Source: Chlamydiota bacterium
GTDB lineage: Bacteria; Chlamydiota; Chlamydiia; Chlamydiales; Parachlamydiaceae
Direction of reading: 5' to 3'
DNA length: 64,000 nt
Assembly: GCA_013285965.1 (NCBI GenBank)
Contig: JABDGQ010000004.1
Span: forward strand, 36,392 to 100,391
Both the position numbers and the translations under genes were made by a program. Under the pieces are notes generated by a model, which was given only the letters and a program-made list of their open reading frames with translations, was not told the DNA's origin and searched no databases. This document shows, piece after piece, positions 46,192 through 56,332 of this stretch; the stretch's first letter is position 1; every line of letters starts with the position of its first letter.

Positions 46192-48297
46192 ATGCATAAA
46201 TATTTCGTTATAATATTCTTTTGCTTTACGACCCTCTGTTACGCCAAGCCTCCCAATTTAGACGCGCAGGATGTAGTAAAAAAAACACAAGAAATTATGC
46301 GTGCACATGCCAGTTATAAAATTTTAACACCTACTTTAATGGCACGTGTTTTAGAAAACTATCTAGAAAGTTTAGACAACACTAAAACCTATTTTATAGA
46401 AGCCGAAATTAATCAATGGAAGAAAGCCCCGGATGATGTTTTGCAAAAAATTATCGACGACTATTATCAAAGCAATTTTTCTACTTTTGAAAATATTCAT
46501 CTTCAACTAATTCAGGCCATTTATCGCCATCGTTTATTACAACAGGATTTAAATCAAGAACATCTACTTGCTTTAATAGTAAACACGCCTCTTAAAAACA
46601 ACGATTTCTTAAATTATCTACAAGTTATGTTTGGTGCTAAAGTCATTGATTATGAAACAAAAAATTGTAGATTGGCGTTCAATGCGGCCCGTCTATTTGC
46701 ACAAACTTTGCAAAAAAGAAGTGCCCTTGCCAAACAAGTTACTTTAGATGAATTTAAAGAAATGCCCTGGCTAGCTTCTGAAGAATTGCTGGCGGAGCGC
46801 ATTTTACGCATTAATCTATTACAGCATGAAATGGCGGCTAAATTAAATAATGAAGTACGCGAAACCTCACGTCAAAGAATTCTTAAGCGTCGTTTAAAAT
46901 ATGAAGACGAAATGCTTTCAAATGACATCAAAGAACGCTCAAAATTAATGTATGCACATATTCTCAAAGCAGTAGTATCAGCCCTTGATAGTCATACGGC
47001 CTATTTTACACCATCAGAAGCCAAACAATTTATGATTAATGTGCAACAGCGTTTATATGGCATTGGAGCACAATTACGCGATGATATTACTGGCTTTACG
47101 ATCGTAAGAATGGTGGAAGGGGGCCCTGCTGAAAGAAGCAAACAATTAAAAAATAATGATTGTATTATTGCCGTCAACGGCGAGCCAGTGGGTGGTATGG
47201 ATATTGAAGATGCTGTTGATTTAATTCGTGGCGAAGAAAATAGTACGGTAGTTTTAACTATCGTACGAAAATCACCACCAAATGCTGAAAAAAAAGAAGA
47301 CAAACTAGAAGTAAGTTTATTGCGTGGTGAAGTGGTTATTAAAGAAGCTCGCTTTAAAAGCTCTTACGAACCATATGGCGACTCAAGTATTGGTTATCTA
47401 AAATTGCATTCATTTTATCAAGACCGTAGTAGCTCTTCGGCCGAAGATTTAGAAAAAGAAATCATAAAATTAAAAAATGAACACAAACTTGCCGGCTTAA
47501 TCTTAGATTTGCGCTATAATTCTGGTGGCTTGCTGCCACAAGCAGTCGATGTAGTAGGACTTTTTATCAGTCAAGGAGTTGTTGTTTCAATTAAAGATGA
47601 AAATGGACGGATTCAACATTTACGCAACATGAATACTACGCCACTTTGGCAAGGACCACTAATTGTCTTAGTTAATCGCATGAGCGCCTCTGCCTCTGAG
47701 ATTGTCGCCCAAACATTACAAGATTATGGTAGGGCCATTATCGTTGGCGATGACCATACTTTTGGTAAAGGTTCTTACCAAACTTTCACCCTCACTACCG
47801 ATGATGAAGACCAAGTCGATCCACAAGGTGAATACAAAGTGACACGAGGTCGCTATTATACCGTTTCAGGCAAAACCCCTCAATTAGAAGGTGTGATCAG
47901 TGATATAATCGTTCCTGGCGAGTTATCACAATTAGATATAGGTGAAAAATTTGCTAAATATCCGCTGGAAAATGACACCATTAAAGCTAATTTTGATGAT
48001 CATTTGCATGATATTTCTGTTTTCCAAAGGGATCACATGCGCCGTTCGTATCGCCGCTTACAAAAGAAATTGAACATTTACGAACCATATCTTAATATTA
48101 TTAAAGAGCATTCAGCTATCCGCTTGAAAGAATGTCATAATCATGCCAACTTTATCAATTCAATTGCCAAAGATTACATCCCTAATGAAGAAAGTCCTCA
48201 TTTTGGTCAAAATGATTTGCAACTAGAAGAAACATATGCCATCATAAAAGAGCTGATTTTTTTGCAGCATACTAAATCCACTGTCGGCGCAAAATAG
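46192..48297 (+). CDS. tsp: Tail-specific protease (PDZ, peptidase S41)
   Basis: A 701-residue exported protease: signal peptide of about 18 residues (ending CYAKPP), a long helical N-terminal Tsp domain, a PDZ domain around IGAQLRDDITGFTIVRMVEGGPAERS, and the S41 domain with NRMSASASEIVAQTL (Ser about 500) and FGKGSYQ (Lys about 526), the catalytic dyad. It is the homologue of E. coli Prc and of chlamydial Tsp. It acts in the periplasm or is secreted, where it trims misfolded proteins. Confidence 0.93.
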   Translation: MHKYFVIIFFCFTTLCYAKPPNLDAQDVVKKTQEIMRAHASYKILTPTLMARVLENYLESLDNTKTYFIEAEINQWKKAPDDVLQKIIDDYYQSNFSTFENIHLQLIQAIYRHRLLQQDLNQEHLLALIVNTPLKNNDFLNYLQVMFGAKVIDYETKNCRLAFNAARLFAQTLQKRSALAKQVTLDEFKEMPWLASEELLAERILRINLLQHEMAAKLNNEVRETSRQRILKRRLKYEDEMLSNDIKERSKLMYAHILKAVVSALDSHTAYFTPSEAKQFMINVQQRLYGIGAQLRDDITGFTIVRMVEGGPAERSKQLKNNDCIIAVNGEPVGGMDIEDAVDLIRGEENSTVVLTIVRKSPPNAEKKEDKLEVSLLRGEVVIKEARFKSSYEPYGDSSIGYLKLHSFYQDRSSSSAEDLEKEIIKLKNEHKLAGLILDLRYNSGGLLPQAVDVVGLFISQGVVVSIKDENGRIQHLRNMNTTPLWQGPLIVLVNRMSASASEIVAQTLQDYGRAIIVGDDHTFGKGSYQTFTLTTDDEDQVDPQGEYKVTRGRYYTVSGKTPQLEGVISDIIVPGELSQLDIGEKFAKYPLENDTIKANFDDHLHDISVFQRDHMRRSYRRLQKKLNIYEPYLNIIKEHSAIRLKECHNHANFINSIAKDYIPNEESPHFGQNDLQLEETYAIIKELIFLQHTKSTVGAK

Positions 48298-48332
48298 CTA
48301 TTAACCCGAAAACCATATATTTATGAATTACG

Positions 48333-49223
48333 ATGCTTACATCTACTTTTAATGCTATCTTGGCACCATATAAAACGCTTATTGAAACTGATTTAAGTAA
48401 TAGCGTGCAACAGCTGGGCCCACCAGGCAAAATAAGAGATGCTTGCCAATACGCTCTTTTAAGTGGTGGAAAAAGATTTCGACCGATTCTAGTATTGATG
48501 ATCGCTAAAGCATTAGGTCATCATGCTAATGTTCTTAGCGCAGCTTTAGGCATAGAATTTTTACATACAGCCTCTTTGATAGCCGACGATTTGCCTTGCA
48601 TGGACAACGACGCGGAGCGGCGCAATCAACCCTCTGTACATTGTGTTTATGGAGAAGATGTGGCCTTATTATCCACTTATGCATTAATTGCCGCCGGTTA
48701 CGGGAATTTAGCGCAAAATACACAAATATTAAAAAATAGCACTCTTTTTTTTGCAACTTCAGCTGATCACCGTTGTACAATTGCTTTACAAAATGTCAGC
48801 GACAATACTGGCTTACAAGGGGTAACAGGGGGCCAGTTTTTAGATATTTATCACAAAGATCATTCCATTGTCACACTCATGGAAATTATGCAAAAAAAGA
48901 CAGCCACTTTGTTTGAAGTTTCATTTACATTAGGCTGGCTTTTTGGTGGCGGAGCGCTAGAGCAGCTATCGCTAATCAAACAAAGCGCCAATCATTTTGG
49001 GATAGCTTTTCAATTAGCCGATGATCTTGAAGACATGTTGCAGGACCAGCAAAAAGAAAATGCATTGAATGTGGCTAATATTTTAGGCAAAAGCCATACC
49101 ATACAAATATTTGAGCATGAAATTGCCAAATTTGAACATATTATTGCAGCACTAAAATTAGATAAAAGCGAACTACAAGCCTTAACCGACTGCTTAGTGC
49201 AAAAAGTACAACAAATAAAATAG
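48333..49223 (+). CDS. ispA: Geranyl/farnesyl diphosphate synthase
   Basis: The enzyme adds isopentenyl diphosphate to allylic diphosphates for quinones and lipid carriers. The first aspartate motif, DDLPCMD, is the bacterial IspA type, and the second is LADDLEDM. LSGGKRFRP near the N-terminus binds the diphosphate. The 296 residues fit the family. The chain length of the product cannot be read with certainty. It is 35 bases downstream of tsp and may be part of the same transcript. Confidence 0.93.
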   Translation: MLTSTFNAILAPYKTLIETDLSNSVQQLGPPGKIRDACQYALLSGGKRFRPILVLMIAKALGHHANVLSAALGIEFLHTASLIADDLPCMDNDAERRNQPSVHCVYGEDVALLSTYALIAAGYGNLAQNTQILKNSTLFFATSADHRCTIALQNVSDNTGLQGVTGGQFLDIYHKDHSIVTLMEIMQKKTATLFEVSFTLGWLFGGGALEQLSLIKQSANHFGIAFQLADDLEDMLQDQQKENALNVANILGKSHTIQIFEHEIAKFEHIIAALKLDKSELQALTDCLVQKVQQIK

Positions 49224-49328
49224 ACAATTACCCAGAAGTTTTATTTTTTATTTCCTTAATACTGCTTAAAGAGCAAAAAAAAATTCAAATCTCAAATTAT
49301 GCGCAGCATGAATTAAATAAGTGATAAT

Positions 49329-50180
49329 ATGCCACTACCAATTTACACAAATGGCAATTCTTTACAACAAATTAAGTCTATCATAGGCATTGCAGCTGGT
49401 AAGGGTGGAGTCGGTAAATCTACTATTACCGTTCAATTAGCATTAACGTTACAAAATCTTGGCTATTCTGTTGGTATCATGGATGCTGATCTTTATGGCC
49501 CCTCCATAAGAAAGATGCTGCCAGAAAATAAAGCACCTCAGCAAAACGGAAATTCTATAGAGCCGGCCATGTGTGGTGGTATTAAAATGATCTCCATGGC
49601 TTATTTTCGTAAAACACAAGAAGCTACTATTATAAGAGCCCCGATCGCCAATAATTTTATTGCTAATTTTATTCATAATGTGCAATGGGGGGCCCTTGAT
49701 TATTTGCTAATCGATTTTCCCCCCGGTACTGGCGATATTCAACTTACTTTAAGCCAACAAGCCCGGCTAACATGTGCCTTGATCGTCACTACTCCTCAAG
49801 AAATAGCTCTTCAGGATGTTCGCAAAAGCATTATCCTTTTTGAACAAGTACAAGTACCTATTCTTGGTATTGTGGAAAATATGAGTTACTACCAACAAAG
49901 TCCACAGTTAGAAAAAGTACATATATTTGGCAAAGGTGGCGGAGGGCGCTTAGCAACGGAGGTCGGTGTACCTATGATTGCTCAAATTCCACTGGAACCT
50001 TCATTATGTCATTGTGGTGATAACGGAAAATCTATATTTGATAATGATAATCCGAATAATCAACAAACAACAGAACTTTTTTTAAAGTTGGCTACCAACT
50101 TTATTGCTCATGTAGAAACGCTAAAACTACAACAAGCGCAAGGTTTGCAAAGTTTTAAGTTACAATGGCAAAATTTATAG
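49329..50180 (+). CDS. mrp: Mrp/ApbC-type P-loop ATPase (iron-sulfur cluster carrier)
   Basis: Mrp proteins bind and pass on iron-sulfur clusters. The deviant Walker A IAAGKGGVGKST, the DADLYGPSIRKML motif, and VENMSYY are all present. The 283 residues are shorter than many relatives because the N-terminal MIP18-like domain is missing. The CxxC cysteines that bind clusters in most relatives are not clear here: after VENMSYY the family CPHCG segment is replaced by QQSPQLEKVHIFG. This may mean a different carrier mechanism. Confidence 0.85.
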   Translation: MPLPIYTNGNSLQQIKSIIGIAAGKGGVGKSTITVQLALTLQNLGYSVGIMDADLYGPSIRKMLPENKAPQQNGNSIEPAMCGGIKMISMAYFRKTQEATIIRAPIANNFIANFIHNVQWGALDYLLIDFPPGTGDIQLTLSQQARLTCALIVTTPQEIALQDVRKSIILFEQVQVPILGIVENMSYYQQSPQLEKVHIFGKGGGGRLATEVGVPMIAQIPLEPSLCHCGDNGKSIFDNDNPNNQQTTELFLKLATNFIAHVETLKLQQAQGLQSFKLQWQNL

Positions 50181-50228
50181 ACATGTAATTTAACTCAATT
50201 TAGCCCAAATTTTGCTACTGGGATTGTA

Positions 50229-53200
50229 TTAGACTTCTTTGGAAAGAAGTCTATTTTTTGAAAACATCTTATACAAAGCTGGTAGTACAAGCAAAGTCAA
50301 TAACGTGGCACTAATAAGCCCCCCAATGACTACAGTGGCCAATGGTTTTTGTACCTCAGCCCCAGTGCCTGAAGATAATGCCATAGGAATAAATCCAAAA
50401 GAGGCTACTAAGGCAGTCATCAAAACAGGCCGCAAACGTGTTAGGGCTCCGGTTTGGATAGCCTCTTCCTGCACCATTCCTTCTTGGCAAAGCTGATTAA
50501 TATAGGTAATTAAAACTAAACCATTAAGTACAGCAATGCCTGAAAGGGCAATAAAGCCGACGGCTGCTGAAATTGAAAAAGGCATGCCACGCAACCACAG
50601 TGCTATAATGCCACCAGTTAATGCTAATGGAATTCCAGTAAAAACTAGTAAAGCATAGCGTAAAGAACCAAAAGCGGAATAAAGCAATAAAAATATTAAT
50701 CCAAAACAAATCGGCAAAACAATAAATAAGCGATTGCGCGCCGAAATTAGATTTTCAAATTGCCCACCCCAATCGATCCAATAACCTTGCGGTATTTTCA
50801 CTTTCTGTGTAATTTCTAGCTTAGCTTGCTCGACAAAACTACCAAGATCAGTCCCTCTCACATTAGTTTGAATAGCAATAAAACGTTTGCCATTCTCACG
50901 GCTGATTTCATTAAGGCCATCATTAATTTCTAGCTTGGCGATTTCACTTAATGGTACATAAGGAAAAAGGAGATCTTTTTTATTACCATCATCAGTTTTC
51001 AAAGGGATGGGCAAGCTATTAAAGGTCGTAAAATCATCTCTCTGTTCATCGGGAAGCTTGACAATGATATCAAAGCGCCGATCGCCTTCAAATAGCTGAC
51101 CCGCTTTCCCTCCCCCCATCGCAATCGACACCACCTCTAAAACATCGGATACATTAAGCGCTAACCGACTAGCCGCTTCGCGATCTATTTTAATATCCAA
51201 AACTGGAAGGCCATCGGTTTGAGCAATTTTGACATCGGCTGCACCGGGAATGTTTTTCAGAACATTTGCAATGTGTTCTGCCGTTTTTTGCATTTGCTCA
51301 AAATCATCACCATAAATTTTTACCGCCAAATCACTACGCACACCAGAAATTAACTCATTAAAGCGCATTTCAATTGGTTGTGTGAATTCATAGTTATTAC
51401 CGGGGAGCTTCGTCAATGCCTCTTCTATATTTTTAATTAGCTCCTCCTTAGATAAATTAACATCAGGCCACTGCTGTTGTGGCTTTAAAATGATAAAAGT
51501 ATCAGAGACATTAGGGGGCATGGGATCTGAGGCCATTTCTGCAGTACCAGTTTTGGAGAAAACGTAGGCAATTTGTGGAAATTTAATTAAACTTTTTTCC
51601 ACTTCTTGTTGCATTTGCGTAGACTGCGATAAAGAGGTACTTGGAATACGCATCGCATGCATAGCAATATCTTTTTCATCTAAAGTCGGTACAAACTCCT
51701 CACCGAGTTGATAAAATAAAAATGAGGCTGCAATAACTGCAATAGTAGAAAAAGCAATGGTAAGCCAAGGCCATTTAATCGTATTTCTCAGTAATGGGGC
51801 ATAAAAGCGCTTGGCACCCTGCACTAAAACATTTTCCTTCTCTTTTAAATGACCCTTTACGAATATGGCAATCATAACTGGTACAAAAGTCAAAGAAAGT
51901 AAAAATGCAGACACTAATGCAAAAATGACTGTAAGAGCCATAGGATGGAACATTTTTCCCTCTACTCCCGATAAGGCCAAGATGGGGAAGTATACAATAA
52001 TAATAATAGCCTGCCCAAAAACAGTTGGCTGAATCATTTCTTTGCTGGCAAGCAACACCTCTTGGACACGCTCCTGAAAATTAAGGGTACGTTTTATTTC
52101 ATGTTGCTTCTGCGCAAGTCTTCTTAAGCAATTTTCCGTAATAATTACAGCACCATCAACAATCAATCCAAAATCAATAGCCCCAAGACTCATTAGATTG
52201 CCACTAATCTTTGAATGCACCATCCCTATCGCCGTCATTAGCATTGAAAGTGGTATCACTAAAGCAGTAATGAGTGCCGCTCTAAAGTAACCAAGAAAAG
52301 CAAAAAGTATAGCTATTACAAGAATGGCTCCTTCACTTAGATTTTTAGCTACTGTATGAATAGTGGCATTAACTAACTTTGTACGATTAATTACAGTGGT
52401 TACTTCAATATCAGTAGGTAGTGTTTTATTAATTTCTTTTAATTTCTCTTCCACTGCTTGCGCTACAGTACGACTATTGGCTCCAATCAACATTAAAGCC
52501 GTTCCCACAACAACTTCATGACCATTGCAAGTTGCACTACCTGTACGCATTTCCTTGCCAATACCAACTTTGGCAATATCGCTCACGCGAATCGGCACTC
52601 CATTACGGGTGGCTACAACAATGGATTTAATTTCCTCAGGCGCATCCAGACGCTCATCGGACTTAACCAAGAGTGATTCCCCTCCTTTCTCAATATAACC
52701 TGGACCAATACTAAAATTATTTTTACGCACTGATTGTACAATGTCTTCAAATGTTTTACCCAATGCCACCATCTGTTCCATGTTCGGTTCGATATGATAT
52801 TGGCGTACATAACCACCTATTGAGTCTATACCGGCAAGGCCGACAATGCTTTTAAGCTGCGGTTTTATTATCCAATCTTGCACTGTACGCAAGTATGAAG
52901 CTCTTTGTATCTCAGTTTTTAATTTATAACCTTCGGGCGTCAAATAAGTACCATCGCGTTGCCAACCAGGTTTACCATCTTCAATTTTTTCGCCGTGATC
53001 CGACTGATGTTTAAAATCAACAGTCCACATGTAAATTTCACCTAAACCAGTCGCTATAGGACCCATTCTAGGTTCAGCACCCTCAGGTAAGTTTTCTTTA
53101 ACTTCACTTAAGCGTTCATTAATTTGTTGACGTGCAAAGTAAATGTTTACATCATCGTCAAAAATTGCCGTAACTTGAGAAAACCCATTACGCGATAGCG

Positions 53201-53450
53201 AGCGAGTCATCTGAAGTCCGGGAATACCAGCAAGGGCATTCTCTACTACATAAGTAACTTGCTTTTCCACCTGTAATGGCGAAAGACCAGCGTTTTCGGT
53301 GTTGATTTGCACTTGATTGTTAGTAATATCTGGAACTGCATCAATAGGCAAGCGGGTAAAAGAATACAAACCGTAAATGGCAATGCATACAACCGACAGC
53401 AAAATGGCAAAGGGATAATGCAATGAAAAACGCAAAATTTTTTCAATCAT
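50229..53450 (-). CDS. czcA: Heavy-metal RND efflux pump, CzcA type
   Basis: The 1073-residue inner-membrane pump of a tripartite metal exporter. Its fourth membrane helix has DFGLIVDGAVIITEN, the Asp-Asp-Glu proton-relay signature of the divalent-metal (Co/Zn/Cd or Ni) RND group, and not the CusA copper form. Two large periplasmic loops and twelve membrane segments are visible. It is the last gene of czcC-czcB-czcA. Its C-terminal codons KNRLLSKEV and stop are encoded by a family B palindrome, so the original tail may have been replaced. Confidence 0.93.
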   Translation of the reverse strand: MIEKILRFSLHYPFAILLSVVCIAIYGLYSFTRLPIDAVPDITNNQVQINTENAGLSPLQVEKQVTYVVENALAGIPGLQMTRSLSRNGFSQVTAIFDDDVNIYFARQQINERLSEVKENLPEGAEPRMGPIATGLGEIYMWTVDFKHQSDHGEKIEDGKPGWQRDGTYLTPEGYKLKTEIQRASYLRTVQDWIIKPQLKSIVGLAGIDSIGGYVRQYHIEPNMEQMVALGKTFEDIVQSVRKNNFSIGPGYIEKGGESLLVKSDERLDAPEEIKSIVVATRNGVPIRVSDIAKVGIGKEMRTGSATCNGHEVVVGTALMLIGANSRTVAQAVEEKLKEINKTLPTDIEVTTVINRTKLVNATIHTVAKNLSEGAILVIAILFAFLGYFRAALITALVIPLSMLMTAIGMVHSKISGNLMSLGAIDFGLIVDGAVIITENCLRRLAQKQHEIKRTLNFQERVQEVLLASKEMIQPTVFGQAIIIIVYFPILALSGVEGKMFHPMALTVIFALVSAFLLSLTFVPVMIAIFVKGHLKEKENVLVQGAKRFYAPLLRNTIKWPWLTIAFSTIAVIAASFLFYQLGEEFVPTLDEKDIAMHAMRIPSTSLSQSTQMQQEVEKSLIKFPQIAYVFSKTGTAEMASDPMPPNVSDTFIILKPQQQWPDVNLSKEELIKNIEEALTKLPGNNYEFTQPIEMRFNELISGVRSDLAVKIYGDDFEQMQKTAEHIANVLKNIPGAADVKIAQTDGLPVLDIKIDREAASRLALNVSDVLEVVSIAMGGGKAGQLFEGDRRFDIIVKLPDEQRDDFTTFNSLPIPLKTDDGNKKDLLFPYVPLSEIAKLEINDGLNEISRENGKRFIAIQTNVRGTDLGSFVEQAKLEITQKVKIPQGYWIDWGGQFENLISARNRLFIVLPICFGLIFLLLYSAFGSLRYALLVFTGIPLALTGGIIALWLRGMPFSISAAVGFIALSGIAVLNGLVLITYINQLCQEGMVQEEAIQTGALTRLRPVLMTALVASFGFIPMALSSGTGAEVQKPLATVVIGGLISATLLTLLVLPALYKMFSKNRLLSKEV
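50230..50253. repeat. Family B perfect palindrome inside the czcA end
   Basis: TAGACTTCTTTGGAAAGAAGTCTA is self-complementary over its full length. It forms the last codons and stop of czcA on the minus strand, and lies about 50 bases past the stop of the rightward mrp gene, so it could terminate transcription from both sides. Confidence 0.8.
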
Positions 53451-53472
53451 AATTAATCATTATTAACTTGGG

Positions 53473-54657
53473 TTAGTCGTCTTGAATACTATTTTTTCCT
53501 AATTCAGCTTTTAATAAAAAAGTGTTGTTAAGGAGATATTTTTCACCCAGATTCAAACCTGTCAGTATCTCAACATTTTCATTATCACTGCGTCCTAATT
53601 CAACATATCGTTTTTCAAAACCCTTTTCAGCTTCTATAAAAACAAAGTCTTTTCCATCACTACTCTGCACCGCATCTTTAGAAACAATCAATGGAACGGC
53701 AATTTTATCGACGGCAATATTAACTTTAACAAATACACCTGGACGCCAAAGACCTCGCTGATTTTCAAGTTGAGCCACCGCTCTTGCTGTGATGGTTTCT
53801 TCAGAGACAATCGGACTCACATAAATCAGCTGCGCAGAAGAGCCTTTGTTTTCTGTTGGATTCATTATCTCCACCATCTGCCCCTCTTTGACAAGGTAAA
53901 GATCTTTTGGATAGATACCAATTTCTACCCACACAGTACTTAGATCGGTTATTTCATAGATGGTAGTAGAATTTTCAACAAACTCACCTTTTGTGATATG
54001 GCGCATTATGACGGTTCCATCGATTGGCGAGCGGATTTTATAAAGACTCAGATCCGGTTCATCTTGATTGACTAAACTTTCAATTTCAGCATCATCCAAT
54101 CCAAAGGTGCGTAATTTTTGTTTGGCAAGAGCGGCATTGATCACAGTTTTTTCATAAACATTTTCAGCATTGAGAAAGTCTTGCGCAGCCGATACTTTTT
54201 CTTTATACAACCTTTTCTCTCTTCTCAAAATAGACCCCGCTAATTTCTGCTCACTGAGTGCTGCTAAGAAAGTAGCTTTAACATCAGCAATATCGCGACT
54301 CTCTAAAATAGCCACAACTTCATTTAATCTGACGAAATTGCCAATATTTTTTAGTGCTGCCTTGGCTACGCCAGAAACTTTAGGAATAATATGAACTAAG
54401 CGATCTGGATGCAGAATAATTTTTCCGCGCGCAGCTAGAGTAATGTATAATGTACCTGCACTTGCCGATTTAAACTGTAATCCCAGTTTATTGATCTGTT
54501 CCTCATCAAGCTTGACAATCTCATCATCATCATTATCATCCACCACATGCTGATGTTCTAAAGTATCATGAGCAAAAACTTTCTGCTCATAAATATCACT
54601 GCACACATAGATAGTAGCCATTCCAAAGAGCATAAATCTAACAAACTTTTTTTTCAT
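53473..54657 (-). CDS. czcB: Metal efflux membrane-fusion protein, CzcB type
   Basis: The 394-residue periplasmic adaptor that joins CzcA to the outer-membrane channel. A signal peptide or anchor is followed by a His/Asp-rich stretch HDTLEHQHVVDDNDDD that could bind metal. The lipoyl-like half motifs GNFVRLNEVVAILESRDI and the helical hairpin follow, then SPIDGTVIMRHITKGEFV and the beta-barrel domain. It starts just after czcC and ends 22 bases before czcA. An intact three-gene operon is indicated. Confidence 0.9.
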   Translation of the reverse strand: MKKKFVRFMLFGMATIYVCSDIYEQKVFAHDTLEHQHVVDDNDDDEIVKLDEEQINKLGLQFKSASAGTLYITLAARGKIILHPDRLVHIIPKVSGVAKAALKNIGNFVRLNEVVAILESRDIADVKATFLAALSEQKLAGSILRREKRLYKEKVSAAQDFLNAENVYEKTVINAALAKQKLRTFGLDDAEIESLVNQDEPDLSLYKIRSPIDGTVIMRHITKGEFVENSTTIYEITDLSTVWVEIGIYPKDLYLVKEGQMVEIMNPTENKGSSAQLIYVSPIVSEETITARAVAQLENQRGLWRPGVFVKVNIAVDKIAVPLIVSKDAVQSSDGKDFVFIEAEKGFEKRYVELGRSDNENVEILTGLNLGEKYLLNNTFLLKAELGKNSIQDD

Positions 54658-54661
54658 AATT

Positions 54662-55939
54662 TCAATCCGTCTGGCTATTTAAATAGTTTATATCAGCCTG
54701 CCTCGTGTGATAATTGACTAAAGCTTGAATATAATTTTCGCGCACTTCAAACAAAGTGCGCTGTGCATCTAAAACATCTAAATACTCAAACTTACCTTCG
54801 CGATAGCCTTTTTGAGCTAATTCAAAAGCTTGTGAGGCAGAGGGTAGGGCAATATTTTTAATTTTTTGCGCTTGTGTATAGGCCAATAAAAGTTCTTCAT
54901 GTGAAATCGATATTTTGGCTTCCAGAATAAGCCATAACTCTCGTCCTTGATCACCAGTCTTAAGCATATCATAATACGCCTTACCTATATTCCCTTGATT
55001 GCGATTAAAAAGTGGAATTGGTACAGAAATGCCAAAAATAAGACCATGATTATTATCTTCATAGTTAGCTTTATATCCCAATTCTAGCGTCACATCTGGA
55101 ATGCGATAGGCTTTTTCTAAACGCCAGTTCTTTTTGGCATTTAGATACTGAAAAAAAGATTGTACTATTTCAGGTTGATCACATAACCTTGCTAAACATT
55201 TTTCTAGGAGCTCAGGGGTTGAAATATCATAAAAAGGAAAACATACCCTTTCAAAATCAGGACATGCATCCGCCCACAAAAGAGAAAGTCGCCGGGCGGT
55301 ATTTTTTAACTCTGTCTTAGCTCTATCTAATTGAACAACAGTGTTAGCATATGCCACTTCAGCTTTGTTTTGTTCGATGATAGAGACTTTGCCTGCTTCT
55401 ACTTTTGAGGTAGCGATACGCAAAACTTCTTTAGCTATTTGTGATTGATCAATCGTTAATGCTAGGTATTCTTGTGCAGCCACTACGTTAATAAAAGCTA
55501 CATGCAGTTTATTGAGAATAATTAGTTTGGCAACATCGTAGCCCACAAGCGAGGCATAGTATTGATAGGCGGCCGCTTGCGTACGTAGAGTTCTTTTACC
55601 AGCCGTCTCAATGAGTTGCGAAAAAAAATAACGCTCTTCGCGATGCTTCCAACCTTTCCAATTGCGATTACCTGCAAAATTTTCGACCTCATAATTAAAA
55701 TCTGGATTAGGGTAGAGGCGTGCCTGCTCCACTAAATAACGATTCCCTTGAGCTTCATCTCTTGCAATACTTAAATCTAATGAGCGCTTCAAAACCCGAT
55801 AAACAGCCTTATCCAGATCTAAAATAATTTCAGAAGGCTCTTGTGCCTTTACTGAATGCAGCAAGCAAAACATGTTTATAGTAATGCATAAACCAAGCAC
55901 TATAATTTTTATATTTTGAAACACAGTTATTTTTGCCAA
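54662..55939 (-). CDS. czcC: Outer-membrane efflux protein, CzcC type
   Basis: A TolC-family outer-membrane channel of about 425 residues, with a signal peptide (IIVLGLCITINMFCLLHSVKA), then repeated long helices (PNPDFNYEVENFAGNR, YREGKFEYLDVLDAQRTLFEVRENYIQAL). It is the first gene of czcCBA. The start is uncertain: the extended frame begins with TTG 55939 next to AGAGGG; a GTG at 55924 and an internal ATG are alternatives. Zinc, cobalt or cadmium is a likely substrate, from the pump's signature. Confidence 0.88.
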   Translation of the reverse strand: MAKITVFQNIKIIVLGLCITINMFCLLHSVKAQEPSEIILDLDKAVYRVLKRSLDLSIARDEAQGNRYLVEQARLYPNPDFNYEVENFAGNRNWKGWKHREERYFFSQLIETAGKRTLRTQAAAYQYYASLVGYDVAKLIILNKLHVAFINVVAAQEYLALTIDQSQIAKEVLRIATSKVEAGKVSIIEQNKAEVAYANTVVQLDRAKTELKNTARRLSLLWADACPDFERVCFPFYDISTPELLEKCLARLCDQPEIVQSFFQYLNAKKNWRLEKAYRIPDVTLELGYKANYEDNNHGLIFGISVPIPLFNRNQGNIGKAYYDMLKTGDQGRELWLILEAKISISHEELLLAYTQAQKIKNIALPSASQAFELAQKGYREGKFEYLDVLDAQRTLFEVRENYIQALVNYHTRQADINYLNSQTD

Positions 55940-56332
55940 CCCTCTTTAAGTTTTGAGAGGCCACTCTTCCTGCAGAGATGCAATAATAACTAAAAGAAAG
56001 TATGCTATCAAAATAAATTTTACTTTTACACTGAACTTCTTTGCAAACTGACTTTTTTTGTAAAAATTGATATTAGACTTCTTTCGAAATTACATTTATT
56101 TGTTAAAATTGTCTTTTTTGGCATCTTTAATTCCAAATTTTAAGGAGCCTATTGGCAATTCAGATTTGTTAAAAAATTACTTGTAAAGTTAAAATTTAAA
56201 CAAAATAATGAATTTATAAAACTTTCATATTACAAAAGACATGATGCCAAAAACAGCCCTTTGTTAACCTTTCAGCCATATTTAAGAGATATTGCACTAA
56301 ATTTTTGTTTATACCCTATTTAAGGGGGGATT
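55940..56332. other. Divergent intergenic region with family B sequence
   Basis: This region separates czcC from the trehalose cluster. A family B left-end segment of about 90 bases lies at 56073-56163 and a degenerate end at about 56034. The rest is AT-rich. No gene and no clear metal-regulator operator were found, although a promoter for each direction must lie here. Confidence 0.6.
56073..56163. repeat. Family B element, 5' part
   Basis: Beginning TAGACTTCTTTCGAAATTAC, this copy matches the inverted sequence of the 11987-12150 element for about 80 bases and then diverges; no right end is visible. Confidence 0.7.

Noticed and set aside
50229-53450. CusA-type copper/silver pump
   Set aside because: The fourth membrane helix carries the DFG-DGA-EN signature of divalent-metal pumps and not the CusA-type sequence.
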